The notes below the pieces were generated by a model. The model saw only the letters and a program-made list of their open reading frames with translations, did no database searches and was not told the origin of the DNA. A DNA stretch of 33,609 bases from Bacteroidota bacterium (lineage in GTDB: Bacteria > Bacteroidota > Ignavibacteria > UBA10030 > UBA8401): NCBI GenBank assembly GCA_028873075.1, contig JAGWND010000009.1, forward strand, positions 1-33,609, written 5' to 3'. Of this stretch, positions 18,622 through 28,802 are shown piece after piece (the stretch's first letter is position 1; each line of letters opens with the position of its first letter). Both the position numbers and the translations under genes were made by a program.

Positions 18622-19371
18622 ATGTCCGGCCATTCGAAATGGGCGACGATTAAACGAAAGAAAGCGGTGACCGATGCGCGCCGCGGAAAAATCTTCACGC
18701 AGATCATCAAGGAAATTACCATCGCGGCAAAAATGGGAGGCGGCGATCCTGTCGGAAACCCGCGGCTGCGGCTTGCCGTTGACAAGGCGAAAGCCAACAA
18801 CATGCCCGCCGACAACATCAAGCGTGCAATCATGAAAGGCACGGGCGAACTTCCCGGCGTTACGTATGAAGATGTCATCTATGAAGGCTATGGTCCCGGC
18901 GGCGTCGCGTTGATCATCGAATCCGTTACGGACAATAAAAACCGAACTGTCTCGGAAATCCGCCATGTCCTCGAACGTAACGGCGGAAAGTTAGGCGCGA
19001 GCGGTTCGGTGGCATGGATGTTTCACAAAAAAGGAAGGATCCGCACACTGAAAGGCTCGCTGACGGAAGACGATATGCTCGGCATCATTCTCGACGCAGG
19101 TGCGGAGGATTTGAAATCGGAGAGCGACGCGTATGAAGTGATCACTTCCCCGGAGACATTCGAAGCAGTAAAGAAAGCGATAGAAGCGAAGGGAATCAAA
19201 ATTGAAGAGGCGGAGTTAGAGTTCGCGCCGGAAAATACCGTAAAGGTGGAAGGCGCTGACGCTGAAAAAGTTCTGAAACTGATGGAAGCGCTCGAAGAGC
19301 ATGACGACACGCAACATGTCTATGCCAATTTCGATATTGACGAAAAAATTTTGGCAAACTTCTCAGCCTAA
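18622..19371 (+). CDS. yebC: YebC/PmpR family protein
   Basis: [43 protein letters not shown]. Confidence 0.95.
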   Translation: MSGHSKWATIKRKKAVTDARRGKIFTQIIKEITIAAKMGGGDPVGNPRLRLAVDKAKANNMPADNIKRAIMKGTGELPGVTYEDVIYEGYGPGGVALIIESVTDNKNRTVSEIRHVLERNGGKLGASGSVAWMFHKKGRIRTLKGSLTEDDMLGIILDAGAEDLKSESDAYEVITSPETFEAVKKAIEAKGIKIEEAELEFAPENTVKVEGADAEKVLKLMEALEEHDDTQHVYANFDIDEKILANFSA

Positions 19372-19935
19372 ATGATCATTCTCGGTGTTGACCCCGGAAC
19401 GCTGTTGACCGGCTACGGCGTTATCGAACGCAACGGCACAACAACGCGCGTGCTTGCTTCGGGCGTCATCAAAAATCTACCGGCACAGTTGATGCCGCTT
19501 CGTTTGCAAAAAATTTATCTCGAACTCGCCGCACTCATCGAAAAATTTCACCCCGATGAGTTTGCAATCGAGACGGCGTTCTACGGAAAAAATGCGCAAT
19601 CCGCGCTGAAAATCGGCCAAGCGCGCGGCGTCTCCGTTCTCGCAGGAGTGAACTACGAAGTGCCGGTAACGGAATATTCGCCGCGTGAAGTGAAAAAAGC
19701 CGTTGTCGGCAACGGCGCTGCATCGAAAGACCAGGTACAGTACATGGTTGTAAAAATTCTGAAACTTAAATCTGCGCCGCACTACCTCGATGCCACCGAT
19801 GCGCTCGCCGTTGCGCTGTGCCACTCGCACCGCATCGGTAAACCGAGAACGGGCTTCAAAGATTGGAGGTCGTACGTTGAAGCGCATCCGGAGCGGGTTG
19901 TGAAGCCCTTGATGAAGATAAAAGGTGAGAAGTGA
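19372..19935 (+). CDS. ruvC: Holliday junction resolvase RuvC
   Basis: MIILGVDPGTLLTGYGVIE, EFAIETAFYGKNAQSALKIGQARGV. Confidence 0.95.
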   Translation: MIILGVDPGTLLTGYGVIERNGTTTRVLASGVIKNLPAQLMPLRLQKIYLELAALIEKFHPDEFAIETAFYGKNAQSALKIGQARGVSVLAGVNYEVPVTEYSPREVKKAVVGNGAASKDQVQYMVVKILKLKSAPHYLDATDALAVALCHSHRIGKPRTGFKDWRSYVEAHPERVVKPLMKIKGEK

Positions 19936-20061
19936 GAAACGGTCCGAGATTTGAGGTTCGTGGTTTCGAATTCTCCATACTCTTTGCTCCCTTCTCCTTG
20001 CTCGGTTCAGGATTCACAGTTCAGTAATTTTTTCATCTTCCATTTCCCATATTCCATTAAA

Positions 20062-20661
20062 ATGATCTCACATCTTAAAGGCGCGCTCGATAGAAAGTCC
20101 CCAACAGAAATTGTCGTGGACGTGAACGGCGTGGGCTACGCTGTCAACATCACGCTTGCCACATTCGATAAGCTTCCGGAGATTGGAAAAGAAATTTTTG
20201 TGCTGACGTATCTTCATGTCCGCGAAGAGACGCAGCAGCTTTTCGGATTTCTCACGGAAACAGAGCGGGAAATGTTCCGGCTCTTGATCTCCGTTTCAGG
20301 CATCGGACCGAAAATTGCACAAGGTATTCTTTCCGGCGCCTCCGCGGAAACTTTGCGCGAGATGATTGCGCTCGGTAACATCAGCAGTCTGACTTCGCTT
20401 CCCGGCATCGGCAGAAAAACTGCGGAGCGGCTTGTTGTTGAACTGCGCGACAAGATAACAAAACTTGAACCGGAAATGACTTCGACTGGAACAAAAACAC
20501 AAGCCGGCATCCGTTCGGAAGCTCTTCTTGCACTCACATCGCTCGGATACAATCGCACAGTTGGGGAAAAAGCAATTCGCTCGGCTCTGCAGGAACTCAA
20601 CGAGAAAGAACCGACGCTAGAAGAATTGCTGAAGCAAGCGATTAAAGCGGCAGGGAGATAA
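20062..20661 (+). CDS. ruvA: Holliday junction branch migration protein RuvA
   Basis: MISHLKGALDRKSPTEIVVDVNGVGY, SVSGIGPKIAQGILSG, LPGIGRKTAERLVVELRDK. Confidence 0.95.
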   Translation: MISHLKGALDRKSPTEIVVDVNGVGYAVNITLATFDKLPEIGKEIFVLTYLHVREETQQLFGFLTETEREMFRLLISVSGIGPKIAQGILSGASAETLREMIALGNISSLTSLPGIGRKTAERLVVELRDKITKLEPEMTSTGTKTQAGIRSEALLALTSLGYNRTVGEKAIRSALQELNEKEPTLEELLKQAIKAAGR

Positions 20662-20709
20662 TTGCAGTAACCAGTATACAGTGATCAGTAATCAGAGGAA
20701 GGCGTTCAT

Positions 20710-21180
20710 ATGAAAACTCTGCCATTGTTCCTAGCTCTTTCACTCCTTTTCCTCAGCGCAGGCTGTAGTAAAACTTCAGTTGACACTTCTGCCGAAAGCA
20801 ACGCGCTTCTCCAAACCGATATTCAATTTTCAAAAATATCCGTTGCACAAGGCGCAGCGGAGGCATTTTATGAATTCATGGACGACAGCTCTGTCTCACT
20901 TTCGCCGAACGCCGATCCTCTCACAGGCAAAGAGAAAATTCATCAGCGAATGTTGAGCGGAGGAAATGAGTACACACTTTCGTGGACGCCGAAGAAAGCC
21001 GACGTTGCGCGCTCCGGCGATCTCGGTTACACATGGGGAACATACGAGCTTTCGTTCAAAGCGGAAGACGGAACGCCGCAGATGCGCTACGGAAAATATC
21101 TGAACATTTGGCGTAAACAAGCCGACGGCTCGTGGAAGATGCTCGTTGACATCGGAAACCAAAGCGCTGAGAAAAAATAA
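20710..21180 (+). CDS. Lipoprotein with a DUF4440/SnoaL-like domain
   Basis: Lipobox FLSAGC; LNIWRKQADGSWKMLVDIGN typical of NTF2-like DUF4440. Confidence 0.7.
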   Translation: MKTLPLFLALSLLFLSAGCSKTSVDTSAESNALLQTDIQFSKISVAQGAAEAFYEFMDDSSVSLSPNADPLTGKEKIHQRMLSGGNEYTLSWTPKKADVARSGDLGYTWGTYELSFKAEDGTPQMRYGKYLNIWRKQADGSWKMLVDIGNQSAEKK

Positions 21181-21746
21181 TGATCGAACACGAACCGTCG
21201 CCGATCCGCCTTCACTACCCTGACAACACTCCAGCCGAACTGCGCACGTTTGAACGATCGGATGCCGAAGCTCTTTTCGCATTGATTGAGAAGAACCGGA
21301 GCGATTTGCGCACATGGCTGCCGTGGGTTGATCTGAATGCTTCTGTCAAAGATTCAGAAAAATTCATCACCAACAGCGCAGAACAGCTTCACGGTGGAAA
21401 CGGATTTCAAATAGGGATTTGGTACAAGGGCGAGCTTGGGGGCGTCATCGGCTTTCATCCGATTGACTGGATGAATCTCTGCGTGATGATCGGGTACTGG
21501 CTCGGTGAAGAATTTCGCGGTAAAGGATTGGTCACAGAAGCAGTACGATTGCTCGTGAATTATGCATTCACGCAGTATCAACTCCATCGAGTAGAAATCA
21601 AATGTGCAACAGAAAATCACAAAAGCATCGCCATCCCGCAGCGGCTCGGATTTACAGAGGAAGGAACGCTGCGCGAGGCGGAACGCTTCAGCGATCATTA
21701 TGTGGATTTGATTGTGTTCAGTATGCTGGAAAGTGAATGGCCTTGA
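21180..21746 (+). CDS. GNAT acetyltransferase (RimJ/RimL type)
   Basis: IGYWLGEEFRGKGLVTEAVRLLVNYAF...HRVEIKCATENHKSIAIPQRLGF. Confidence 0.88.
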   Translation: MIEHEPSPIRLHYPDNTPAELRTFERSDAEALFALIEKNRSDLRTWLPWVDLNASVKDSEKFITNSAEQLHGGNGFQIGIWYKGELGGVIGFHPIDWMNLCVMIGYWLGEEFRGKGLVTEAVRLLVNYAFTQYQLHRVEIKCATENHKSIAIPQRLGFTEEGTLREAERFSDHYVDLIVFSMLESEWP

Positions 21747-21769
21747 GAAGTCCTTGACTTTTCGCAGAA

Positions 21770-23031
21770 GAAGAAAGAAATTAAGGAGGAATACAAGTAC
21801 CGTCTGAGCACAGAGCGCAAAGAAGAAATCCCCGATGCAATCGGTGTTGCCATGGAGGTTCCTGCAAGATATAGATATGAGCTGGGGTTTGGCCCCCACG
21901 TCGAAAAGATGTCGTGCTGATTAGTGTTCGGGTAGATATTTATCCCTCCAGGAGCCACAACGCTGATGTAATTTCCAGTTCCTGAAAAGTCGGAACGCAC
22001 GTCGTTATCCGTCGTTGCACCTACAGCAATAATGCCCTGGCCGAAAGCAGCAGGATATTCCGTGGGATTACCATAGTTGTAGTCATCACTCATTGCCGCA
22101 GCAACCACGCGATTCATCTTAATAAGCATACGCGAGCGCCTCTCGTATTGTCACGCTATATATTGGACCACACCAACTATTGTTAATTGCTTCCGCACCG
22201 CTATTAACGGCGTTGACTATCTTGTTATATGTGTTGGCGTCGCCCCTATATCCATCAGGATTATTGATAGAAATATCTGTTGTACTAAAAATTTGCTCAG
22301 AGAGAATCCGTGCATTCCAATCTACGCCGACACCTCCAAAGCCATTGTCAGCTTTTGCAGCAGCTATCCCTGCGACGTGTGTTCCATGATACTCCCCATC
22401 ATCAACGTCGCCAGTGGCTTTCCCGAAAAGATCTTCACGGCCTGTTTCAACGCCGGCATCCACAATGGCTATGGTCATCGAGGAGCTCACGGTAAAGATC
22501 GACCATGCTGCTTCTGCTTTTATGTCCGCCCCTGATGTCCCACCTGACTGTCCGGTGTTATTCAAAAACCATTGGTTTGCATAATCCGGATCTGTCGGTG
22601 CGGTCAGCAAACGGGCATTCATATTTCTCTGAGCAAAGAGAACGTCCGGAAGTTTCTGCAGCGAAGCTATCACACTACCGACCGACTTACTGACTGGAAC
22701 CGTGATGCTGAAAATCCTCGCCATATCCATGAGTTTAAGGGTATCCCTGTTGGGCAAGACTTTTACGGTGTCGCTTTCATTGAAATTTGGGAAGGTTGAT
22801 TTTATGCCGTTGCTGTCAATTCTGAAGTTTGAGAGAAGTGAGGTCAATGCAGGAGATGCGTTAATCGCCTTAAGTTGCCCTAAAGTCGCTCTCTGAATTC
22901 CAGATTTAAAGTAAACGGAGAATTTCTCTCGTAGGGTCATATTGTTGTGCCAGAACTGCATTCGTAAAGCTAAAAAGAACCAGAACTGAAGCAACAATCT
23001 CTGTTCTTAAATTAATACGTGCGATTTTCAT
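21770..23031 (-). pseudogene. Frameshifted subtilisin-like serine protease (S8)
   Basis: IVDAGVE, HGTHVAGIAAA and NNSWCGP in one frame; AGTSMATPIASG in another; signal peptide MKIARINLRTEIVASVLVLFSFTNAVLAQQYDPTRE in a third segment. Confidence 0.85.
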
Positions 23032-23248
23032 TGTTGGTTCCTTTCAATAAGGTCTTTATATTGTGATTGGTTTTTGATTTAAAAAAACAATAAGCCCTCG
23101 CAGGAACAATTGTCCTGATTTTTCCGCCATCTTTTTGGCGGAAAATAATTCTCCTTGGCGGGGGAATATCAAAGGCAGTTGCCCTCGAGGGCATTGTTAT
23201 CTACGCTTCATAACTCATCACCTTCTTTCAATACAAGTATCTCTCAGA

Positions 23249-23467
23249 TCAATTATTAAATGTGAACTGGGCTTCTGTTTTTGAATTCACATCAATCATC
23301 CACAAAACGCCGTTTTTCAACGACCAATCGTTCGATTGATATGCTGTATAGATAATCTTGCTTCCATCGGGTGACCAACTAAATGGGGAACCAAAGTCAA
23401 CATCCACATAGTAAGTCGTTAATTGTCTTTTTAAGCATGCACTCCGGCACAATTCCAGCCGGCTCAC
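23249..23467 (-). pseudogene. C-terminal fragment of a PD40/TolB-like beta-propeller protein
   Basis: VDVDFGSPFSWSPDGSKIIYTAY...LWMIDVNSKTEAQFTFNN*; no upstream part. Confidence 0.55.
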
Positions 23468-24741
23468 TTCTCCGCAACCCCGGAGGGATTTTCAACATCG
23501 AACCGTTCCGTCTTCACCCACGTGCGGCGTTCCTTTGCAACAAAATCCGCCCACAACGCTCGCGCTACAACGTAAATCCACAACTGACAGTACGTGATGT
23601 ACATGAGCATCATCAGCAGAAAATTTGCCGTCGTATCTTCCCTGTCGTACGAAAGGACGAGAAAAATTTCGAGCAGAAACAACACGACTGCCAAAACCCA
23701 GACTGCCGTGTACGGACCGGGAAGCAGAATGACGATCACATTCGTCACACCCAAAAGGAAAAAAATGTCCGACGCGACAATCGCCGCCAAAAAAATGTAG
23801 TAGAGAGAGAGAAGATAAAACACTTCGAAGCCGAGAAATTTGTTTTTGAAATGCGGGATCTCTCTCACAAACTTCGACACGACATAATTGTTGCCGCGCA
23901 CCCACCGCGTCCGCTGACGAAGCCATACTTTCCAGGTTTCCGGTTCTTGCTCGTACGTCAACGCGTACGGAATATACTTGACGCGGAAATTTTCCATATA
24001 AATCCGCACCGTCAGCTCGGAATCTTCAGTGATCGCCTCTTCATCCCAGCCACCTAATTTTGTCAGAAGGCTTCGGCGGATAACAAAGTTCGTTCCCGGA
24101 ATTGTCGAGACTTTAAACAGCTTCCACCGCCCTGCCTGCAAAATGGACTGAAAGCTGAGCGTTTCAATATTGATAAAGCGCGTCAGAATGTTGCGCGCTT
24201 TGTTCACTGTGCGGAATTTTCCAAGCACCGCGCCAAGCTCAGGATGAAGCAGCAGCTGGGCAACAAGATATTTCAGTGATGAAGGATCCGGCGTGTTGTC
24301 CGCATCGTACACGGCAACGATCTCCGACGTCGTTTTGCTCACGCCGATATTGAGCGCACGTGATTTTCCTTTTCCCCCTTCGCCGGGGGGGATCGTCAAC
24401 AGGCGGATATTCTGATACTGCTTCGCATACTGAGAAGCAATGTCCGCAGTACTATCGGTCGAACCGTCGTTGATAACAACGATCTCTAACTTTTCTTTCG
24501 GATACTCGAGCGCCGACATCGCTTCGAGCGTTCTGCCGATCACTTTTTCTTCATTGTGCGCCGGTATCAGAAGTGAGACGGGAGGAAAATCGAACGGAAC
24601 GGCGTCAACATGCTTCTGTTCTTTTGCAGAAGCAACATAATGGGCGTATCCGGCGATCGTCAGGACGAGCTGGTACGCGATCATGAACCAGATGAGAATG
24701 ACGGCGACGAGAAAAAAAATCTGTAGAATGAGTTCGACCAT
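23464..24741 (-). CDS. Membrane GT2 glycosyltransferase (PgaC/IcaA-like)
   Basis: SLLIPAHNEEKVIGRTLEA, DGSTDSTADIA, YDADNTPD, EAITEDSEL, QRTRWVRGN with TM segments; start at MVELILQ preferred. Confidence 0.85.
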   Translation of the reverse strand: MVELILQIFFLVAVILIWFMIAYQLVLTIAGYAHYVASAKEQKHVDAVPFDFPPVSLLIPAHNEEKVIGRTLEAMSALEYPKEKLEIVVINDGSTDSTADIASQYAKQYQNIRLLTIPPGEGGKGKSRALNIGVSKTTSEIVAVYDADNTPDPSSLKYLVAQLLLHPELGAVLGKFRTVNKARNILTRFINIETLSFQSILQAGRWKLFKVSTIPGTNFVIRRSLLTKLGGWDEEAITEDSELTVRIYMENFRVKYIPYALTYEQEPETWKVWLRQRTRWVRGNNYVVSKFVREIPHFKNKFLGFEVFYLLSLYYIFLAAIVASDIFFLLGVTNVIVILLPGPYTAVWVLAVVLFLLEIFLVLSYDREDTTANFLLMMLMYITYCQLWIYVVARALWADFVAKERRTWVKTERFDVENPSGVAEK

Positions 24742-24839
24742 GTTGCCTATCCAATGTATGTATATGAAGGAAATCATCGTTCTGGATTCAGGATTCACGT
24801 TTCACGATTCTTCGTGCCTTTGCGTTACTTTCAATATAG

Positions 24840-27800
24840 CTATCCTAATTTCTTCCGCCTCACAAGCACCAGCACATAAAAGAAGATAAGCGCACCGCCG
24901 GAAAGAATGCCGAAGAGGACGATGATGGAGCTTGACCACAAGCTTGTCAAATCAACGCCGTAGGAAACGCCGCTTTCGGCAACGATCAGCGCCTGATGCC
25001 TTCCCGGAGGAAGTAGCACACCGTATCGCCCGAAACCTTTCAACGACGTGAACGCATATTCCTGTCCGTCAATGAACACGGCGTACGGAGAACGGTTGAG
25101 TGTTGCAGCGCAGCGTGTCGCGCTTTCGTACGTGAACTGCACGCTTCGCTGTGAGCTTGAAAGAGCAAGCAATCGTCCGGTGATCGAAAGCAGCCGGGCA
25201 CCGATGGCATGATCGGTGAACGGCGGCGTGGAATTTTGTTCCACTTGAATGGTGTGCGTGCCTGCCGGAATAAGAAATTTTCCGTTGCCGGTAGAAAGTA
25301 TATCGCTGCCGTCAACCGAAATGTTCTCGATATCGGGATTGAGATTTAACGTAACGCCGTTGGGAGATGAGATTTCCCATCCGTCGGCAATCGGAGCGAC
25401 ATCGGTATGCACAGCTAACGCGTACGGAAAGAAACGCAAATCCTGCGGCAGCACGCTCGACTCAGAATATATCGTCACTCCCGATGCAGCGGCAGCGGCG
25501 AAATGCACAAGAGCATAGCTTTCAATCCCTGTTTGAATCGTCGTCGGAAACATTGTAAGGCGATTTTCATTCCGAAACGAAAAGATATTCAAATCGAGCT
25601 TCACCGGTGCTGACGCCCCGAAAAGATCGTGATATTGTTTCCCGATTGCAGTGTACCGCCGCGGCGTTGTTGACCAGCGCGACTGGGGGTCCTCAACCTG
25701 AAGCGTAAAATCATATTTGCTGCGGAGCGCGGCAATACGGCGGATGTCAACACCGTGATAGGCGCGAAGCTCCGGCGATCCGATGTTGTCCATCGCCGTA
25801 ACAACGATCGAAAAACCGGGCTTCGTCCTCTGAATGTCGGATGCCATCTGAAGAAAAACATCGTGCAGATGTGTCACCCAATCGGTACGAAAATTTTCAA
25901 ACTCGTGCAGCGATGAATCGCTTGTCAGCCAGTAATGAAGCGAACCGGGATGAAAAATTTCCACCGGATCAAACCCGTACTTTTTCTGAAACAACAGCCT
26001 CGCCGAAGGATGGAAGGGTGCGAAGAATTGCGGGTCCTGCACGCCCCGCCCCGCTTCAAAATACAGCTCGGCAATGTTGACACCGTCAAAATCATTCTGC
26101 GTCAGCAGCGAGCGGTATTGATCAAGAGCTGCTCTCAGCGCGGCAGAATCGGTGAGCGCAACAGGATACCGCCACGACGCGCCGACAAGGTCTTCCCCTT
26201 TGTAATTTTTTTCCCGAAGCTCCGGGTGCTGGTCCCAAAACATTTTGTTGATCTGCGGCGGCTCGAGCCACAAATACACGAGAATACCGTTCGCATGACA
26301 CAGGCGGATCAGCTTGGCGTAATCGTACGACCACTTCGGATATTGGTGCCAGCCCGCCACATCAATCACCCGCACGCCGCGGTCTGCCCATTGCTGAACG
26401 AGCGGCTCAATGCTCATCGTGCGCCGGTCGCCGGGCTCGAAATACAATTCCAAATCATCGCGGCGTACAAGCGGGTGCAAGCCGAATATTTTCTGCACAT
26501 GCTCAAGCAAGTACGGAAAACGGCTGTAGCCTAAATCGCTCACAGGGTCGAAGCGGGCGCCGAGAAAAATAAACCGCCCGTCGCCGTACTTTCGCGCGAA
26601 GGCGACCGGCGCGTCGGTCTTATCGTCAAGACACAGCACCTCGTCACCGACATCAACATCGAAGCGGAAAATATTTTCGGGCCTGTTCCAGCTGATCAAC
26701 TCCTCCGGGTATTCCTTGTCGCGGACACGTTCGACTTCCAAAAATGAACTTGAAAACTTCACACCGACCTCCGCCGCAAGATCATTCTTTCCGTCGGTGA
26801 TCAACGCTCCTCCTTTTCTTACAAAATCCGTGATGGTTTGAAAATCCGAATCTCTCAGAAACTCGACGGCAGCGTACGGAACAATGAGAAGATTGTACGG
26901 AGAGAGATCAAGCGGCTGCCCCGCCGTCAGCGTGTCGAGAGGAATGTGAACCGTCATGAATGCGTTGAGGAAGCTCTGCTGGTCATTCCTGACGCCCCCT
27001 CTTTCTTTCGGCGTGAAGAGCAGCAAGCCGTGGGCGGTTTCAAATTTTTCCTGCGGGAGAAAAACCTTCTCGCTCAGTTTCTGCGCGGCGAATTTCACGT
27101 TTTGCCAGAACGTAAGCTCCTTCTCTTTGTACTCGGTCGGCTCGGCAACATACATCCAGCCCGGATCGAGCATCGGCGTCCGCTCGATCGTTCCTTTCAT
27201 GCGCTGAGATGAAACGTCGCGGCGCTCCATCTTCCCTTCGGGATCAATGTACAGTTCCTTCAGGAATTGATCTTCCATCGAAATGCTGAACGTCCCTTCA
27301 CCGGAAGCGATGATACGGTCCTTCAAATGGACTTCATTGTCCTGATCTTTCAGGTCAATGAACGTGTAGCCTTCCGCTTTGATGCCTTCGACGAGCCGCT
27401 GCAAAAGATCGAGCGGCAGGAACGGATGAAAGAACGCCGCGGCAAAACCGTCGCGCACAGCAAGATTCGCTTTCGCAAACTGGAGAAGCTGGTCCACCGA
27501 GGCTTCCATTTTCACTTCGTCGCTGTCGAGCGGAACATAGCCCAAATTTTCAGGATAAATTTTTTGTCCGTAGAGATCGTGATAAATGATGTACGGGAAG
27601 TATTGGGAATAATCGAGATCGTCAATGGCAAGCCGCTGTTCCATCGCCGAAGAAAAAATTCCGGCGATGGCGGAGTAATCAATTTGCGAGGCGCCGTAAT
27701 GCGGCGTTTCCCAGATCAGCGGGAAAATATTATTCTTCAGACATTCCTCGATACCGACACGGAGTTTTTTCTCCACGAGTTGCTTCGAATCGTTCTTGAT

Positions 27801-28802
27801 CGGCTTGTTGAGATTTTCATCCCAGAACTCGTAGTCGTTCGTCGAAACGCCGTGGTACTGATGCGTTACACCGTGCATGACGATCGTTCCGCCGTGCTCG
27901 ACCATGTAATGAAGCGCGTCAACAAAATCCGGCTTCTCCGACATGCTGATACGAATGCCGGCGCCGGGATCAACATAGAACGGAACAAGAGCGACAAGAA
28001 ACGGAACGCCTTCCGAAGAAAGCAGGTCGGCAACGTTGCGCAGCTGCGACGGATCGGAAAACGGGTTGACATCTTCGATGCGGATGAGCGCGGAATGACT
28101 TTCGGGGTGGTCTTCCCCCAAAATGTCGTGGAGCATGTCGGCGAACAAAAGATAGCGGTCGTTTTCCGTTGCATACCCGAAGGGCGAATCGCCGAAATAA
28201 TAAAAGCTTCCGCCTCCCTGCCCGGCAGGCAGGCTCCGGACAGCGTACGGCGATTGCTTCGTGCCGTTCGCCGCCGTTGCAACGGCGAGCACCTGACAGC
28301 GGCTTGCATCCGTGACTTTGATGATATTGAGATTCGGCTCCGTCTTCGTAAAGTCGTAGCCGTTGCCGTGAACTGCGTCGAAATTCGAGACCGTATCGAA
28401 CGACACGAAACGGAACCCGTACCGCTTCGGCAAATCGTACGAACGGCCATAGGCATCAATGCCGGTGTTGAGCCACACGATCGTTTTCTTCGTCTTGAAC
28501 ATATCGGCGAGAAGCGATTGAGGGACGACGGGTGTTTTCGTGAAGCCTATGTAAAAAGTGAAATTGAAATTTTCAAGCTGCGACGATTTGTATTCCGCCG
28601 ATGCTTCAATCGTTACATTCGTGTTGAAATGTCCGAGAAGCTCCCCCAACTGCCGCGCATCGCCGCGTGCGTAATTCGACGGAACATTCGCTCCTTCATA
28701 CACGACGAGAATTTTTTTCAGGGGGAAATTTCCCGGCGGCTGATCTCCGAAAAGATGTTGAACGTTGAAAAAAATAAAAAGAAGAAAAAGAAGCTGCTTC
28801 AT
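24840..28802 (-). CDS. Giant multidomain protein: DUF2334-like polysaccharide deacetylase, glycosidase-like barrel and C-terminal TM anchor
   Basis: RIEDVNPFSDPSQLRNVADLL...VMHGVTHQYHG...WETPHYGAS; VRVIDVAGWHQYPKWSYDYAKLIRLCHANGILVYLWLEPPQIN; C-terminal SIIVLFGILSGGALIFFYVLVLVRRKKLG. Confidence 0.75.
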   Translation of the reverse strand: MKQLLFLLFIFFNVQHLFGDQPPGNFPLKKILVVYEGANVPSNYARGDARQLGELLGHFNTNVTIEASAEYKSSQLENFNFTFYIGFTKTPVVPQSLLADMFKTKKTIVWLNTGIDAYGRSYDLPKRYGFRFVSFDTVSNFDAVHGNGYDFTKTEPNLNIIKVTDASRCQVLAVATAANGTKQSPYAVRSLPAGQGGGSFYYFGDSPFGYATENDRYLLFADMLHDILGEDHPESHSALIRIEDVNPFSDPSQLRNVADLLSSEGVPFLVALVPFYVDPGAGIRISMSEKPDFVDALHYMVEHGGTIVMHGVTHQYHGVSTNDYEFWDENLNKPIKNDSKQLVEKKLRVGIEECLKNNIFPLIWETPHYGASQIDYSAIAGIFSSAMEQRLAIDDLDYSQYFPYIIYHDLYGQKIYPENLGYVPLDSDEVKMEASVDQLLQFAKANLAVRDGFAAAFFHPFLPLDLLQRLVEGIKAEGYTFIDLKDQDNEVHLKDRIIASGEGTFSISMEDQFLKELYIDPEGKMERRDVSSQRMKGTIERTPMLDPGWMYVAEPTEYKEKELTFWQNVKFAAQKLSEKVFLPQEKFETAHGLLLFTPKERGGVRNDQQSFLNAFMTVHIPLDTLTAGQPLDLSPYNLLIVPYAAVEFLRDSDFQTITDFVRKGGALITDGKNDLAAEVGVKFSSSFLEVERVRDKEYPEELISWNRPENIFRFDVDVGDEVLCLDDKTDAPVAFARKYGDGRFIFLGARFDPVSDLGYSRFPYLLEHVQKIFGLHPLVRRDDLELYFEPGDRRTMSIEPLVQQWADRGVRVIDVAGWHQYPKWSYDYAKLIRLCHANGILVYLWLEPPQINKMFWDQHPELREKNYKGEDLVGASWRYPVALTDSAALRAALDQYRSLLTQNDFDGVNIAELYFEAGRGVQDPQFFAPFHPSARLLFQKKYGFDPVEIFHPGSLHYWLTSDSSLHEFENFRTDWVTHLHDVFLQMASDIQRTKPGFSIVVTAMDNIGSPELRAYHGVDIRRIAALRSKYDFTLQVEDPQSRWSTTPRRYTAIGKQYHDLFGASAPVKLDLNIFSFRNENRLTMFPTTIQTGIESYALVHFAAAAASGVTIYSESSVLPQDLRFFPYALAVHTDVAPIADGWEISSPNGVTLNLNPDIENISVDGSDILSTGNGKFLIPAGTHTIQVEQNSTPPFTDHAIGARLLSITGRLLALSSSQRSVQFTYESATRCAATLNRSPYAVFIDGQEYAFTSLKGFGRYGVLLPPGRHQALIVAESGVSYGVDLTSLWSSSIIVLFGILSGGALIFFYVLVLVRRKKLG
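28213..28233. repeat. Near-perfect palindrome CCTCCCTGCCCGGCAGGCAGG inside a coding sequence
   Basis: Inverted repeat read in frame as part of SLPAGQGGG. Confidence 0.5.

Noticed and set aside
23101-23193. CRISPR-like array
   Set aside because: Consecutive palindromes differ from each other and there are no regularly spaced identical repeats; no cas genes in the window.
23383-24057. 224-aa plus-strand ORF
   Set aside because: Antisense to the GT2 glycosyltransferase gene.
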